From Xestospongia bergquistia (lineage: Eukaryota > Porifera > Demospongiae > Haplosclerida > Petrosiidae): 64,000 nt of DNA. The notes below the pieces were generated by a model. The model was given only the letters and a program-made list of their open reading frames with translations, was not told where the DNA came from and made no database searches. Positions 54,801 to 64,000 of this stretch are shown piece after piece (within the stretch, counting starts at the first letter, position 1; the number at the start of each line of letters is the position of its first letter). The translations under genes were made by a program, and so were the position numbers. The stretch lies in contig OZ014413.1 in NCBI GenBank assembly GCA_963965975.1, forward strand, positions 8,830,101 to 8,894,100. Direction: 5' to 3'.

Positions 54801-55666
54801 CATGGCTTTCTAACAGAATAGCTCACTCCTCAGTTCAAGTACTAGTTACTGTTGTACACCTCTCCTTTTCAAAATTACTACTAGCAATTGTTGATGTCTT
54901 TACACCTGTCCGATTATATAACAATACTATGAAAGAACCACAGACTGCTTGGTTTAATGATGGCAGTGTTACATATGGAGTGGGTGACCACTTTCTGTTA
55001 ATGATAGTAACATCAGTGATAGTTGGTATCTTTCTAATACCTTACATGTTAATAATTCTAACTGGTCGTCTATTAATGAAATTTAATAAGATAAGAGAAT
55101 ATCTTCGACCAATATATGAAGCTATCCATGCTCCTTATAAATACAACAAACAATATTGGTTTACTGCTAGACAACTACTGTTGATTTTTGTGTACATTAT
55201 GTATACTACCTATCGTGGCAGTAATATTTTACTTCCTTTCTCTATCATTTTACCAATTTACTTTGTGTTTGTCACTGTTCAAGCTTATCTGAAACCATTT
55301 AAAAACAAGATAATGAACCTTTTAGATCTTGTTGTCATGGTGAACTATGGTCTCATTGCATGTACTAATTGGTACTTTATTAAAGAGGACCAATATTATA
55401 TATCTGGTATATTGAATATCACACTTGTATATATACTGATGTTTACTTTCTCTGTAGTTGTGTTCTATCATATAGTGTTAGTTACTGGACAACAAGCTCG
55501 TTTTATAGGTTACATCAATGTTGTTCAAAACTCAATCAAGAAAATGACCCAATGTCTTAATAAATCGCAATCAGTGTCACATCAAAGACATTTTAGAGAA
55601 GAGATGGATTTCTCATTTTTTGATGATAATTATTCTGAATATCGTGAACCTCTCTTAAGTCCATAA
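51824..55666 (+). CDS. U10: intact receptor-like protein
   Basis: Intact single exon of 1,280 codons, start MKWLMSVLLFHLLLICSKCNK. The central ectodomain (residues ~190-490, with NGSQGLEKVQSSYSVGSG and GNQASIAGSCIYAVSYPS) is closest to U7. The rungs FHNNTGINGGAIML, FINNKALSSGGAIYD and FENNKATVTGNSVF are clear; the cysteine-rich module has CPPGFELSYVTGSCVC. The membrane block starts near residue 871 and is the common type with ARQLLLIFVYIMYTTYRGSN and AYLKPFKNKIMNLLDL. The tail ends NYSEYREPLLSP. There are no lesions, so it is a good candidate for an expressed member. Confidence 0.88.
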   Translation: MKWLMSVLLFHLLLICSKCNKVIDITSQDQLLQSYLCNHNNYTGDTTLLLLDTVYNISGNGSLCIINTSYSLTIQGNNHSMATIQCNSSTYVNTTHTNIGFAFTGSNSLTLQRVTFIGCGANLNTLDEEQLNIINSTSSFVYFTQYHAAVLVFTEISHLVMKDVMISQYYGFAIVAVNLPSGTLEAIYINGSQGLEKVQSSYSVGSGMLLMYQDSPITPSYVNQYKLKIIDSKFSYNFASSGYVCVTDLYTSFKYRDSNKEIIYAAGLTIYYIGKNSKAQISFLQCTFKVNIGSVAGAMLILHLKTTTYSQTVIKNSHFDSNGNIQKCHGSGLVLFLDGLSRSSLLTTSVTYFPLLVVYTKFTFSPGSVFTDKQLGVIFIAVMNFKEIPICFKFSHVTFKGNQASIAGSCIYAVSYPSTGRNNVSFLLESIQVYKNGILNIEIVSPTFLPASLFTFLNINRITINGSAVKPSNLSFNIGTVVKAIRSDITLEGHIVFHNNTGINGGAIMLIGDSVIYLTQGLQANFINNKALSSGGAIYDLSSPFDKTHCTFQVNTTQYNDITVLFENNKATVTGNSVFSSKLYNCSMVNPYVNSTTAADIYKTIFKFKANNTFELSTTPIKLTICDSHNSVMSYSSDAYPGQTINFSIAAIDAVGHHSYSIINIAAVRKRKHSAFTHINWWFSEREDTQVIRETDDCTLINITIHTNDHSTLDKPDGALLLTIPSIANITVVNIILKSCPPGFELSYVTGSCVCSHLLLNIAGYTPNCSINTKTFKRPTFTSWVGSVQVSNNTPVFLLALHCHYGYCNVGANLNVFRYINDGMFVLTSEDLSGFSSLCNNNREGVLCSKCSTVNGINYSVVFGSTECRHCSNWWLWTLVLYALAGPLLIFLLYVLRLTLTTGTINGIIFYVQVANAGLLDLFSIKSSQFSLSINFCMKMAIFLISIMNLNLGFPLCFYNGMNELWKAGLCLVFPLYLLTIVIVLIILSRFSPWLSNRIAHSSVQVLVTVVHLSFSKLLLAIVDVFTPVRLYNNTMKEPQTAWFNDGSVTYGVGDHFLLMIVTSVIVGIFLIPYMLIILTGRLLMKFNKIREYLRPIYEAIHAPYKYNKQYWFTARQLLLIFVYIMYTTYRGSNILLPFSIILPIYFVFVTVQAYLKPFKNKIMNLLDLVVMVNYGLIACTNWYFIKEDQYYISGILNITLVYILMFTFSVVVFYHIVLVTGQQARFIGYINVVQNSIKKMTQCLNKSQSVSHQRHFREEMDFSFFDDNYSEYREPLLSP

Positions 55667-55864
55667 CAACTTATAGATTTGGGATTTTCCTAAATTTTAT
55701 ATTATATTGTAAAGTTTGTTATATGTACATAGTGTGTAGTAAATTTTCTTTAATCCTTTAGTTTACATTTAATTAAGTTTTTGTTTTAAGTCACTTACCA
55801 ATAGTTAGTCATAAAGTAAAAATGTATCACATTATCAGATTTTAAACAAGTTAAATTTTGACTT
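55667..55864 (+). other. 3' flank of U10
   Basis: A short AT-rich flank related to those at 13560-13740 and 62280-62590. Nothing coding. Confidence 0.4.
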
Positions 55865-56090
55865 AATAATTATGTATGACATTACAAAAGTGAAACTTGT
55901 GACATGTTATTGTCCTAAACTTATAAATACAGAGACATTTAAATTAATAAATGTTTTACAAAACTCTGTATATTCGTGAATACCATTTATATGTAATGCT
56001 CTTAATTTGTAAAAAGTGAAAAATATTTTACATTTTTTGAATAGACCATAGAAATATAATCATATCATTTACATTGTGTAGAACTTGTGG
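55865..56090 (+). repeat. Intergenic repeat block, copy 4 of 5
   Basis: A diverged copy with AAAGTGAAACTTGTGACATG, ATAAATACAGAGACATTTAA and GAAATATAATCATATCATTT. It continues into a 0.47-kb relic region that is collinear with 14100-14590. Confidence 0.6.
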
Positions 56091-56560
56091 CAAACATTAA
56101 TTTAATATATTTCCATATCAGTAGAAAGTGAAAAAGAATTACCAACAATAACAACTTCATGTTGTCAATGAAAACAAAAGTTACTTGATGTACATATATT
56201 AAGTACATTATTCTTCTCTTTGATGTTTTTTTTTTCGTCAACTGTTGAATCCAATTATAAATGATTAAAAATAAATCATGATCATCTCGTATTTTTAGAT
56301 CATTAATGAGGATACTATACTCCATGTGTCCTAATTGGTAATTAATTAGTAGTTAATTACTTCAGGACACAGCAGATAGAAATATTTGGCATCACACATG
56401 CTGTATATACTTATCTTTTACTGTTGTTCTCTATTATGCAGTCCTAATAACTGAATAACAAGCTCTTTTTATAAGTTATATCAATGCTGGTCAATATGCA
56501 TTAATGAAAGACTTAATGTCTTAATAACTACATGAATATGTGTGAAGTCACAAAAAATTG
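56091..56560 (+). pseudogene. Receptor 3'-end relic, duplicate of 14100-14590
   Basis: It contains degraded versions of the TNWYF segment (near 56325), the last membrane segment (near 56380-56440) and the tail start (ACAAGCTCTTTTTATAAGTT near 56458), with stops and small deletions matching those at 14330-14500. Confidence 0.6.
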
Positions 56561-56716
56561 ATGTGTTGAAATTAAAATCATAGTAAAGACACATAGCTTT
56601 TCATCTAATGCTCAAGTTCTTTGAAGCATAATGAGTTTATCATTTATCAACAGTATTGCAATGATAGAAAACAATCAAGTCATTTAAATTAAGAAGTTAC
56701 TTTATAAATCAAATAG

Positions 56717-57430
56717 ATGGCTTGATAAGTGGCTTATGTAAGTGGTCCTCTATTACTTACTACTGATATCTATTTGTATCATAAGTGCTCTATTGTTAAT
56801 AGAGTAAAATACAATATTATTATGTTTTGTTCAAATGTAACAATGTACATTAACATCATCTATCTGTCATCTACTCTCAGACTTATATTGACAACTGGTC
56901 CACTCAATGAATTATATTCTATGCATTGGTAGCTAACACTGGTTTATTTAATATTTGTTCTTTAAATCTAGCCAATGTTCTTTGTCTACAGATTTAGTAT
57001 AATATAGCACTCTTTTTGATTTCCATGGTGAATTTGAATCTTGGATTACCTCTGTTTTTACAATGGGATGACTGAGTTATGGAAAGCTGGTCTCAATTTA
57101 CTATTTCCATGTTATCCTTTCTTTTCTGATGATAGATGTTGTCCTCATTATATTTGATCATTTTTCTTTGAAGTTTTCCAAAAGAACAACTTTCTCACAA
57201 GTTCAAGTAATGATTATTATTGTACACTTCTCCATTTCAAAACACGCTACTTGCACTCTTCAAACCTATCTAATTATACAATATATAAAAAATGATACTC
57301 CATTAATAGTATGATGTAATATTAAGTTGGAGAAGGTGAAAACTTCGTGATAATAATATTAAAATAATAATAGTTGGTATCTTCCTACAATACCTTACAT
57401 GTTAATAAGTGTAATTGTATACTACTAGTA
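56717..57430 (+). pseudogene. Receptor relic with start fused to membrane block
   Basis: It begins with a degraded start (GATAAGTGGCTTATGTAAGT, then CTATTACTTACTACTGATATC, matching the signal peptide codons). It jumps at once to CSIVNRVKYN, the end of the cysteine-rich module, and continues as a degraded membrane block: STLRLILTTGPLNE, NLNLGLPLF, ELWKAGLNLLFP, then SQVQVMIIIVHFS, to CATGTTAATAAGTGTAATTG near 57410. The whole ectodomain is deleted and several frames are broken. Confidence 0.75.
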
Positions 57431-58217
57431 AGATGCTTGTCAAAAAATAGAATAAAAGCAGGTTGTACTTCAAATTCATGAAAGTATTAAAGTCAAGAAT
57501 TAAGAGGTGATTATTTATAATAATTATCCATAGAGTTTCAATTTATTTATATTTTAGGCAAGTATAGAATGTAATAAGAAAAATATGGCCTTTATTGACA
57601 GAATTAATATAACCTAGATCTTAAACCTTTGTAATATGGCATTGATTAGTAGAATATGACTGTCACTATACAAATCATTATAACACATATCATGTTGTTG
57701 CTATTTCAGTAAACGTTTAGTCACATAAAGAACATACACAACAAGCTAAATATGCAGTAATAATATTTACTCTATTGCTATTTCTTCAAATTTCTTATAT
57801 TAACTAGACCTTATAAGGAGTATTGATAGAATAGAGAGGACTAGATATTAGAATATATAATATTAATTGCTTAAACATGCCCCATTTTTAAAGATTAATT
57901 ATTTCAATTATAAAACTATCAAAAGTACTTATTAAAAGTTATCAATAGCTTATTATTTGTTTGTATTCATATACTCAGAACCAGCTAATACATTTACATA
58001 TGGCAATACTACAGAGATCATAATGAAACTGTATTAGTACTAAAGGAATATAGAGGTGGTTGTAATATTGATAAAAATGTAATATTCATATTTGCAATAT
58101 TTGTTTCCAACAAGAATCACTTATATATAAGACCAAGTAATTAAAGACAAATATTTGAATTTTTTTATGCTTGAGTATGTAAATGTTAGTATAATATTAA
58201 AACTATAGAAATATTAA
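57431..58217 (+). other. Intergenic, no gene seen
   Basis: AT-rich sequence without coding potential or repeats I can recognise. Confidence 0.4.
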
Positions 58218-58415
58218 CTGAAAGTGACACATATTGATTGTTGTTTCATTATTGAATTGTTTGCAAAATAATGGTCTATTTTTCTCTTGATATAAACTGT
58301 CTATATAAAAACTTTCTATATCAAACTTTATAAAAACTTAAATTAATTTCTATAATGAACCAGTGGTCTAAATTGTGAAGTTGTCTTTGTCCTTAACTTT
58401 CTTTTCACTGACAAC
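58218..58415 (+). promoter_or_regulatory. Upstream module class P4 before U11
   Basis: This is collinear with 31265-31462: GAAAGTGACACATATTGATT, TTGTTGTTTCA, TTTCTCTTGATATAAACTGT, CTATATAAAAAC and TTTATAAAAAC. The TTTATAAAAAC lies about 85 bp before the ATG and could be the TATA box. Confidence 0.4.
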
Positions 58416-61400
58416 ATGAAGTGGTTTATGTTGGTAGTCCTCTTTCACTTACTACTGATATGTAGTAAATGTAATAAGGTAATCAATATTACTTCACAAG
58501 ATCATCTCCTCCAGTTATACTTGTGTCATCACTATAATTACACTGGTGACACTACTCTTCTCCTTCTGGATACTGTCTACAATATTAGTGGTAATAGGAG
58601 TTTGTGTACCATTAATACCAACTACTCACTTACCATACAAAGTAACCACTCAATGGCTACTATTCAATGTATCTCTTCCACTTATGTTAACACTACTCAT
58701 CCAACTATTGGATTTGCATTCACTGGAAGTAGTAATCTGACTCTACAGAGAGTGACATTTATTGGTTGTGGTGCTAACCTTACTACACTTAATAAAGAAC
58801 AGCTTGACATTATAAATTCCACCCGCTCTCTCGTCTACTTCACACAATATCATGCTGCTGTACTGGTGTTCACTGAGATCAGCCATCTTGTTATGAGAGT
58901 TGTGAGCATACTCCATTACTATGGGTTTGCCATCGTAGCTGTCAATTTACATAAAGGTACTTTGGAGTCTATTAATATTAGTATGTCAATGAGCTTGTAT
59001 GACAATAGTGTTGGCAGTGGAATAATATTATTATATAAAGAAATGTCTTTTAATACAAGCCTACATCAGGTAGAAATTTTGAAATCTACATTTTTACATA
59101 ATCATGAATCTATTGTCTACAATAACTTTAAATGTGTCACAGATTTCTACAATGCCTTTGTACACACACTATCTCCTAAACCAGTGATCAATGCTGCAGG
59201 ACTTACAATACTCTATACTCAAAATGACACTGGAGCTCAAGTTATCATTGAAAATTGTGTCTTTAATAAGAATTTTGGTTCTCTAGCAGGAGCAATGTTA
59301 GTATTACATCTGAACACAATCACACACTCAAAGACAATCATTTTCAAAAATTCTGTTTTTGACACAAATGTCATTTCAAATAATAAATGTTATGGAACTG
59401 CTATTGTTTTTATTATGTTCTTTAATAAAGCATCCAAGTCACTGCAAATGGATACCAACCAAAACAATAAAATATATTATCCTCTGCAAGTAATTAATGT
59501 GACCTTCACTTTTCAACAGAGTAGTCATTTAGATGGACAGAGAGGTATTATATACATGTCTGTAATGAATGGTAAAAAAATGTCAGTCTCATTCTTATTT
59601 TCAGATGTCATTTTAAGAAACAACCTGGTTTCTTCTTCTGTTGCTACTTTTTTTGCAGCTTCTTATCCTCCCACTTTGGAGAACAACATGCAAATTCAAA
59701 TGAATTCTGTAAAAGCATTTGATAATAATCTACTTCACAATAACTCAATGATTTTGCCAGTTAGTCTCTTTCATTTCTCAGATATCAATAATATAATAAT
59801 TTCTGGATCTGCAACAAATCCTAGTAACTTTTCTTTTAATATTGGTACAGTTATAGAGGCAATTCGATCTCATATTACTCTAGAGGGACATATAGTCTTT
59901 CACAACAATACAGGTATTAATGGAGCAGCTATTATGTTAATAGGAGATCATCTCATTCATCTCACTCAAGGGCTACAAGCTAACTTTACAAATAACAAAG
60001 CTATGTCTAGTGGAGGAGCTATATATGATCACAGCAGCACATTTGATGTGAAATATTGTACATTTCAAGTTAACACTACACAGTATGATGATATAACAGT
60101 TTTATTTGAAAATAATAAAGCAACAGTCACTGGTAACTCTGTCTTTTCATCAAAGTTGTATGACTGCTACATAGGTAATGATTGGATTAATTCTACTGAC
60201 ATTTATAAGTCTATATTTACTATAGAACCAAATGGTACTTATGAATTATCAACTATTCCAAAGAAGCTAAGTTGCAAATTTGAATTAAAATCTTCTAGAG
60301 TATATTTGACTGAATGTGACTCAAATACTAACATTAATTCTTACCCTGGACAGACACTTACATTTTTAATGGATGCTATTGATCCTGTAAATCACACCAG
60401 TTACTCTATTGTTACTATAACTGCAGTTAAAAAAATAAACAATGGCTTTATATCACCTATTAACTGGTGGTTTTCAGATAGGGAAATTTCACAAGTTATT
60501 AAAGACAGTAATGAATCTACTGTCATTAATGTAACTATACATACCAATGATAACATGACTTTGATTTCTAATGGCTACATCTTATTCACAATTCCCAGTA
60601 TAAGAACAACAACATTAGTTAAAATCAATTTGGAATCTTGTCCACCTGGTTTTGAATTGGATAAACACATAGGTTCTTGTGCCTGCTCACATGTTTTATT
60701 TTCCTTTGAAATTAAAGGATACACTCCTAACTGTAGTATTAATACCAGAACATTTAACAGACCAACAATAACATCATGGGTTGGTTCAGTACAAGTAACC
60801 AATAATACACCACCTATTTTTCTATTAGCTATATATTGCCATTATGGATATTGTAATGTTGGTCCTAACCTTGACTTTTTTCTCTATAATAGTAAAGAAG
60901 GAAAGTTTGTACTTACCTCTACAAATTTATCACATCATTCATCATTGTGTCTTGATAACAGAGAAGGAATTTTATGCAGCAAATGTTCTACTGTTAATAG
61001 TGTTAATTACAGTGTGGTGTTTGGTTCTACAGAATGTAGACATTGTAGTAATTGGTGGTTGTGGACACTAGTCCTCTATGCAGTAGCTGCTCCCCTCCTC
61101 ATTTACTTGTTATATACTCTCAGACTTACATTAACAACTGGTACACTCAATGGAATTATATTCTATGTTCAAGTGACCAATCTTGGAATGTTGGACATTT
61201 TGTCTACTATAGGTAATCGATGCTTTTTACCAGCAAAAATTGGCATGAAAATAGCAACTTCTTTAACTTCTATTATGAATCTGAATCTTGGTTTTCCTCT
61301 GTGTTTTTACAATGGGATGACAGAGTTATGGAAGGCTGGTTTTAGTTTACTATTTCCACTTTATCTCTTGACAATAATTGTTGTCCTTATTATCCTCTGT

Positions 61401-62276
61401 CATTTTTCTCTAAGGTTTTCTAACAAAATAGCTCATTCATCAGTTCAAGTACTGGTTACTGTTGTACATCTGTCCTTTTCAAAATTACTACTAGCAATTA
61501 TTGATGTCTTTACACCTGTTCGATTATATAACAATAATATGACTGAACCTCAATTTGTTTGGTTAAATGATGGTAGTGTTACATATGGTGACACAAACCA
61601 CATAAAGTTAATGATAGTAACATCAGTGACAGTTGGAATCTTTCTAATACCTTACATGTTGATAATTCTAACTGGTCGTCTACTAATTAAATGTAACAAG
61701 ATAAGAGAATATCTTCGACCAATTTATGAAGCTATTCATGCTCCTTATAAATACAACAAACAATATTGGTTTACTGCTAGACAACTCCTACTAATATTTC
61801 ATAGCATTATGTATACCATGTATTGTGGCAAACATATTTTACTTCCTTTCTCTATTATTCTACCTATTTACTTTGTGTTTGTCACAGTCCAAGCTTATTT
61901 AAGACCATTTAAAAACAAGATAATAAACCTTTTAGATCTTTCTATAATGATCAATTATGGTATGTTCTTATGTACTAACTGGTACTTTATTGATATTGGC
62001 CAATATTGTATATCTGGAATTGTTGACACCATATTGGTATATATACTGATGTTTACTTTCTCTGTAGTTGTGTTCTATCATATAGTGTTAGTTACTGGAC
62101 AACAAGCTCGTTTTATAGGTTATATCAATGTTGTTAAAAACTCAATCAAGAAAATGACAAAAAGTCTTAAGAAATCACAACCAGTGTCACATCAAAGTCA
62201 TTTTAGAGAAGAGTTGGATTCCTCATTTTTTAATGATAGCTATTCTGATTATCGTGAACCACTCATAAGTCCATAA
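58416..62276 (+). CDS. U11: intact receptor-like protein
   Basis: Intact single exon of 1,286 codons, start MKWFMLVVLFHLLLICSKCNK. The N-terminal part is typical, but residues ~185-480 are the most divergent in the array (NISMSMSLYDNSVGSGIILL, VIIENCVFNKNFGSLAGAM). The beta-sandwich-like region is also unusual, with an extra stretch around KKLSCKFELKSSRVYLTECD and YPGQTLTFLMDAIDPVNHTS in place of the usual AAIDAVGHHS. The cysteine-rich module begins CPPGFELDKHIGSCAC and the membrane block near residue 877. One substitution worth noting is AVAAPLLIYLL where others have AVAGPLLIYLL. The tail ends SYSDYREPLISP. There are no lesions. Confidence 0.88.
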   Translation: MKWFMLVVLFHLLLICSKCNKVINITSQDHLLQLYLCHHYNYTGDTTLLLLDTVYNISGNRSLCTINTNYSLTIQSNHSMATIQCISSTYVNTTHPTIGFAFTGSSNLTLQRVTFIGCGANLTTLNKEQLDIINSTRSLVYFTQYHAAVLVFTEISHLVMRVVSILHYYGFAIVAVNLHKGTLESINISMSMSLYDNSVGSGIILLYKEMSFNTSLHQVEILKSTFLHNHESIVYNNFKCVTDFYNAFVHTLSPKPVINAAGLTILYTQNDTGAQVIIENCVFNKNFGSLAGAMLVLHLNTITHSKTIIFKNSVFDTNVISNNKCYGTAIVFIMFFNKASKSLQMDTNQNNKIYYPLQVINVTFTFQQSSHLDGQRGIIYMSVMNGKKMSVSFLFSDVILRNNLVSSSVATFFAASYPPTLENNMQIQMNSVKAFDNNLLHNNSMILPVSLFHFSDINNIIISGSATNPSNFSFNIGTVIEAIRSHITLEGHIVFHNNTGINGAAIMLIGDHLIHLTQGLQANFTNNKAMSSGGAIYDHSSTFDVKYCTFQVNTTQYDDITVLFENNKATVTGNSVFSSKLYDCYIGNDWINSTDIYKSIFTIEPNGTYELSTIPKKLSCKFELKSSRVYLTECDSNTNINSYPGQTLTFLMDAIDPVNHTSYSIVTITAVKKINNGFISPINWWFSDREISQVIKDSNESTVINVTIHTNDNMTLISNGYILFTIPSIRTTTLVKINLESCPPGFELDKHIGSCACSHVLFSFEIKGYTPNCSINTRTFNRPTITSWVGSVQVTNNTPPIFLLAIYCHYGYCNVGPNLDFFLYNSKEGKFVLTSTNLSHHSSLCLDNREGILCSKCSTVNSVNYSVVFGSTECRHCSNWWLWTLVLYAVAAPLLIYLLYTLRLTLTTGTLNGIIFYVQVTNLGMLDILSTIGNRCFLPAKIGMKIATSLTSIMNLNLGFPLCFYNGMTELWKAGFSLLFPLYLLTIIVVLIILCHFSLRFSNKIAHSSVQVLVTVVHLSFSKLLLAIIDVFTPVRLYNNNMTEPQFVWLNDGSVTYGDTNHIKLMIVTSVTVGIFLIPYMLIILTGRLLIKCNKIREYLRPIYEAIHAPYKYNKQYWFTARQLLLIFHSIMYTMYCGKHILLPFSIILPIYFVFVTVQAYLRPFKNKIINLLDLSIMINYGMFLCTNWYFIDIGQYCISGIVDTILVYILMFTFSVVVFYHIVLVTGQQARFIGYINVVKNSIKKMTKSLKKSQPVSHQSHFREELDSSFFNDSYSDYREPLISP

Positions 62277-62639
62277 CAATTTACTTGTTCTCACATTTGG
62301 ACTTAATTTCATGTTAGTTACAAATTTTTAAAAGTGTATGTAGTATATGTAACTTCAATAGTTTAATGCTCACTTAATAATTTCTTTTTTATCTTTTTTT
62401 TTATTTTAAAGACACTTTGTTAGCTGTTAAGGCAAAATATTTCAAATTTAATCTTCTAATGTCCTATTAATAATTTCATATTTTTTATCTTTTAAGTTAA
62501 AGTCACTTGGTTTGTTGTTAAATCAAATATTTTTAACAGAATTAAAAAAGGTGAAATTTTGACTTATAATTACATTAGTAGTCTCTATAGATCACAATAA
62601 AATACACTTTACATCAACTGAGTTAATTCATTCATAATA
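62277..62639 (+). other. 3' flank of U11
   Basis: An AT-rich flank containing two related stretches (TTTTATCTTTT...AAAGTCACTTGGTT and a similar one 120 bp earlier), which suggests a small local duplication. It is similar to 13560-13740. No gene. Confidence 0.4.
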
Positions 62640-62720
62640 TAAAACATTATGAAAGTGAAACTTGTGACACGTTATTTTCCTAGAGATATGAATACAGATA
62701 CCTCAAGTTAATAACTGTTT
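62640..62720 (+). repeat. Intergenic repeat block, copy 5 of 5 (short)
   Basis: AAACATTATGAAAGTGAAAC, then ATGAATACAGATACCTCAAG; only the first ~80 bp of the block remain. Confidence 0.5.
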
Positions 62721-62754
62721 CTCAAAACTTTGTATATTTATAAATACAACTCTT

Positions 62755-62910
62755 CTAAAAAAGTTTGCTTATATACTTATGTCCATTTTCTCTGTAATTG
62801 TGCTCTATCATATAGTCATAATTACTGAAAAGCAAACTTGATAACATTGATTTTTGTCAATACTTAATGAAAAATCTTTTAATAAGAACTTTTAATCAAT
62901 GTCACACGAG
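62755..62910 (+). pseudogene. Receptor 3'-end relic after U11
   Basis: TATATACTTATGTCCATTTTC and TCTATCATATAGTCATAATTA match the last membrane segment (YILMxxFSVIVxYHIVxxT). They are followed by a degraded tail that still shows TCAATGTCACACGAGCCAAT. Frame and stops show it is dead. Confidence 0.65.
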
Positions 62911-63221
62911 CCAATTTAAGAATAAAATCACATATGTGTTGTAGCCATAATTTAATGATATACTTGTAATTTTATAAAGCAAATTATTAGGTGCAAAATG
63001 TAATGCATACATATCACTTTTAGTGATTTTAAGTGTGGTGGGACAAATATTGGGTAAGAATGAAGCAGATTGTATACTTTGTATCATAATGGTCTAATTT
63101 TTGACAATACATATAGACAATTGCATGAGTAATTTATTAAACTTATTAATAAATTTATTAAACTGTGACCAATTGCATTGCAACCTTGTGTAACTGAAAT
63201 TAAAAGTATAATATATTCACA

Positions 63222-63258
63222 GATAACTAATACTTCACAGTGTGAAGTATTAGTTATC
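63222..63258. repeat. Perfect 37-bp palindrome
   Basis: GATAACTAATACTTCACA (63222-63239), one central G, then TGTGAAGTATTAGTTATC (63241-63258): perfect 18-bp arms. It could form a hairpin or cruciform. It lies about 285 bp before the U12 start and I do not see it before the other copies. Confidence 0.9.
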
Positions 63259-63369
63259 AAAATAGTGGGTTACAATAACATCGCATTAACAGATCATCAG
63301 ACATTTTGTTGTAACTGTTGAGGTGTGCTTGGAGTGACAATTACTGAGTTTTCTAAACTTTATCTGATC

Positions 63370-63542
63370 ATTTTCCTTGGTATTTATTGTTTACATAAAC
63401 ATTTTTCTACAATTTATAAAACCTGAATGTAAGTATAAAGATGAAATGATACTTAATGTGGCAAATGAAAGTAAACAAGTTGAACTTAAAAAGTGTAGAT
63501 TTGCTTTGTAGTTTCAAGTGAATTTTTGTTTTCACTGACAAC
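63370..63542 (+). promoter_or_regulatory. Upstream module class P1 before U12
   Basis: TATTTATTGTTTACATAAAC, then CAATTTATAAAACCTGAATG with the TATAAAA box about 128 bp before the ATG, then GCAAATGAAAGTAAACAAGT and TTGCTTTGTAGTTTCAAGTG. It keeps the order and spacing seen before U9 and U10. Confidence 0.5.
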
Positions 63543-64000
63543 ATGAAGTGGCTTATGTTGGTAGTCCTCTTTCACTTACTACTGATATGTAGTAAATGTA
63601 ATAAGGTAATCAATATTACTTCACAAGATCATCTCCTCCAGTCATACTTGTGTCATCATTATAATTACACTGGTAACACTACTCTTCTCCTTCTGGATAC
63701 TGTCTACAATATTAGTGGTAATGGGAGTTTGTGTACCATTAATACCAACTACTCACTTACCATACAAGGTAACCAATCAATGGCTACTATTCAATGTATC
63801 TCTTCTACTTATGCTAACACCACTACCTATGCAACTATTGGATTTGTCTTCACTGGAAGTAGTAATCTGACTCTACAGAGAGTAACATTTATTGGTTGTG
63901 GTGCTAACCTTAATACCCTTGATGAAGAACAACTTAACATTATTAACTCTACCAGTTCTCTTGTCTACTTCACACAATATCATGCTGCTGTACTGGTGTT
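63543..64000 (+). CDS. U12: receptor-like protein, 3' end outside window
   Basis: The first 152 codons are open to the window edge: signal peptide MKWLMLVVLFHLLLICSKCNK, then the constant N-terminal ectodomain to YFTQYHAAVLV. The stretch NLNTLDEEQLNIINS is shared with U10, its closest relative in this part, and its upstream module is also like U10's. A small difference is TYANTTTYATIGFVF where others have TYVNTTHPTIGFAF. Whether the rest is intact cannot be seen. Confidence 0.8.
   Translation, partial: MKWLMLVVLFHLLLICSKCNKVINITSQDHLLQSYLCHHYNYTGNTTLLLLDTVYNISGNGSLCTINTNYSLTIQGNQSMATIQCISSTYANTTTYATIGFVFTGSSNLTLQRVTFIGCGANLNTLDEEQLNIINSTSSLVYFTQYHAAVLV

Noticed and set aside
1..64000. Bacterial origin because of Pmp-like repeats
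   Set aside because: The signal peptide, abundant N-glycosylation sites, multi-pass anchor, short GT-AG introns in neighbouring remnants and eukaryotic transposon debris argue for an animal genome.
1..64000. tRNA, rRNA or other structured RNA genes
   Set aside because: I found no convincing tRNA box A/box B pairs, rRNA segments or recognisable snRNA sequences by eye.

Overview
This is a eukaryotic, AT-rich, gene-dense window, most likely from a demosponge (an Amphimedon-like genome). I infer the organism from the protein family, from short GT-AG introns of about 50-70 bp in the few spliced remnants, and from pogo/Tigger-like transposon debris. I could not run a search to confirm it. Nothing here looks prokaryotic: there are no operons, Shine-Dalgarno sites or bacterial genes.

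Almost the whole window is one head-to-tail tandem array, all on the + strand. It contains 12 copies (called U1-U12 here) of a large single-exon gene encoding a ~1,256-1,288-residue membrane protein. Each full protein has a signal peptide beginning MKW, then an N-glycosylation-rich ectodomain of about 840 residues. The ectodomain contains beta-helix-like repeats with FxxN and GGAI motifs, a beta-sandwich-like stretch and a cysteine-rich module. A block of about 9-10 hydrophobic segments and a ~40-60-residue tail ending YREPLISP (or YREPMLxSY) follow. Intact copies are U5 (19648-23460), U6 (24498-28364), U9 (45998-49768), U10 (51824-55666) and U11 (58416-62276). U1 (1-2220) and U12 (63543-64000) are cut by the window edges. 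U3 has a single stop codon, U7 two 1-base frameshifts and U8 one. U2 and U4 are heavily damaged pseudogenes.

The spaces between copies (0.2-5 kb) hold smaller receptor relics: isolated 3' ends, isolated MKW starts and decayed membrane regions. They also hold a repeated 0.3-kb intergenic block, a three-times repeated relic of an unrelated gene, and at least four classes of shared upstream (promoter) module. Three foreign insertions interrupt the array: a broken pogo/Tigger-like transposase (28472-29419), the decayed 3' end of a bubblegum-type acyl-CoA synthetase gene (29960-30829), and a ~2.6-kb element with a decayed multi-exon coiled-coil gene (42288-44920).

Together the copies look like a birth-and-death receptor family. 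The ends of the genes are nearly constant, the central ectodomain is variable, and the copies are mosaics of promoters, ectodomains and membrane domains. A role in recognition (self/non-self, microbe or adhesion) is a reasonable hypothesis, but nothing in the sequence proves it.
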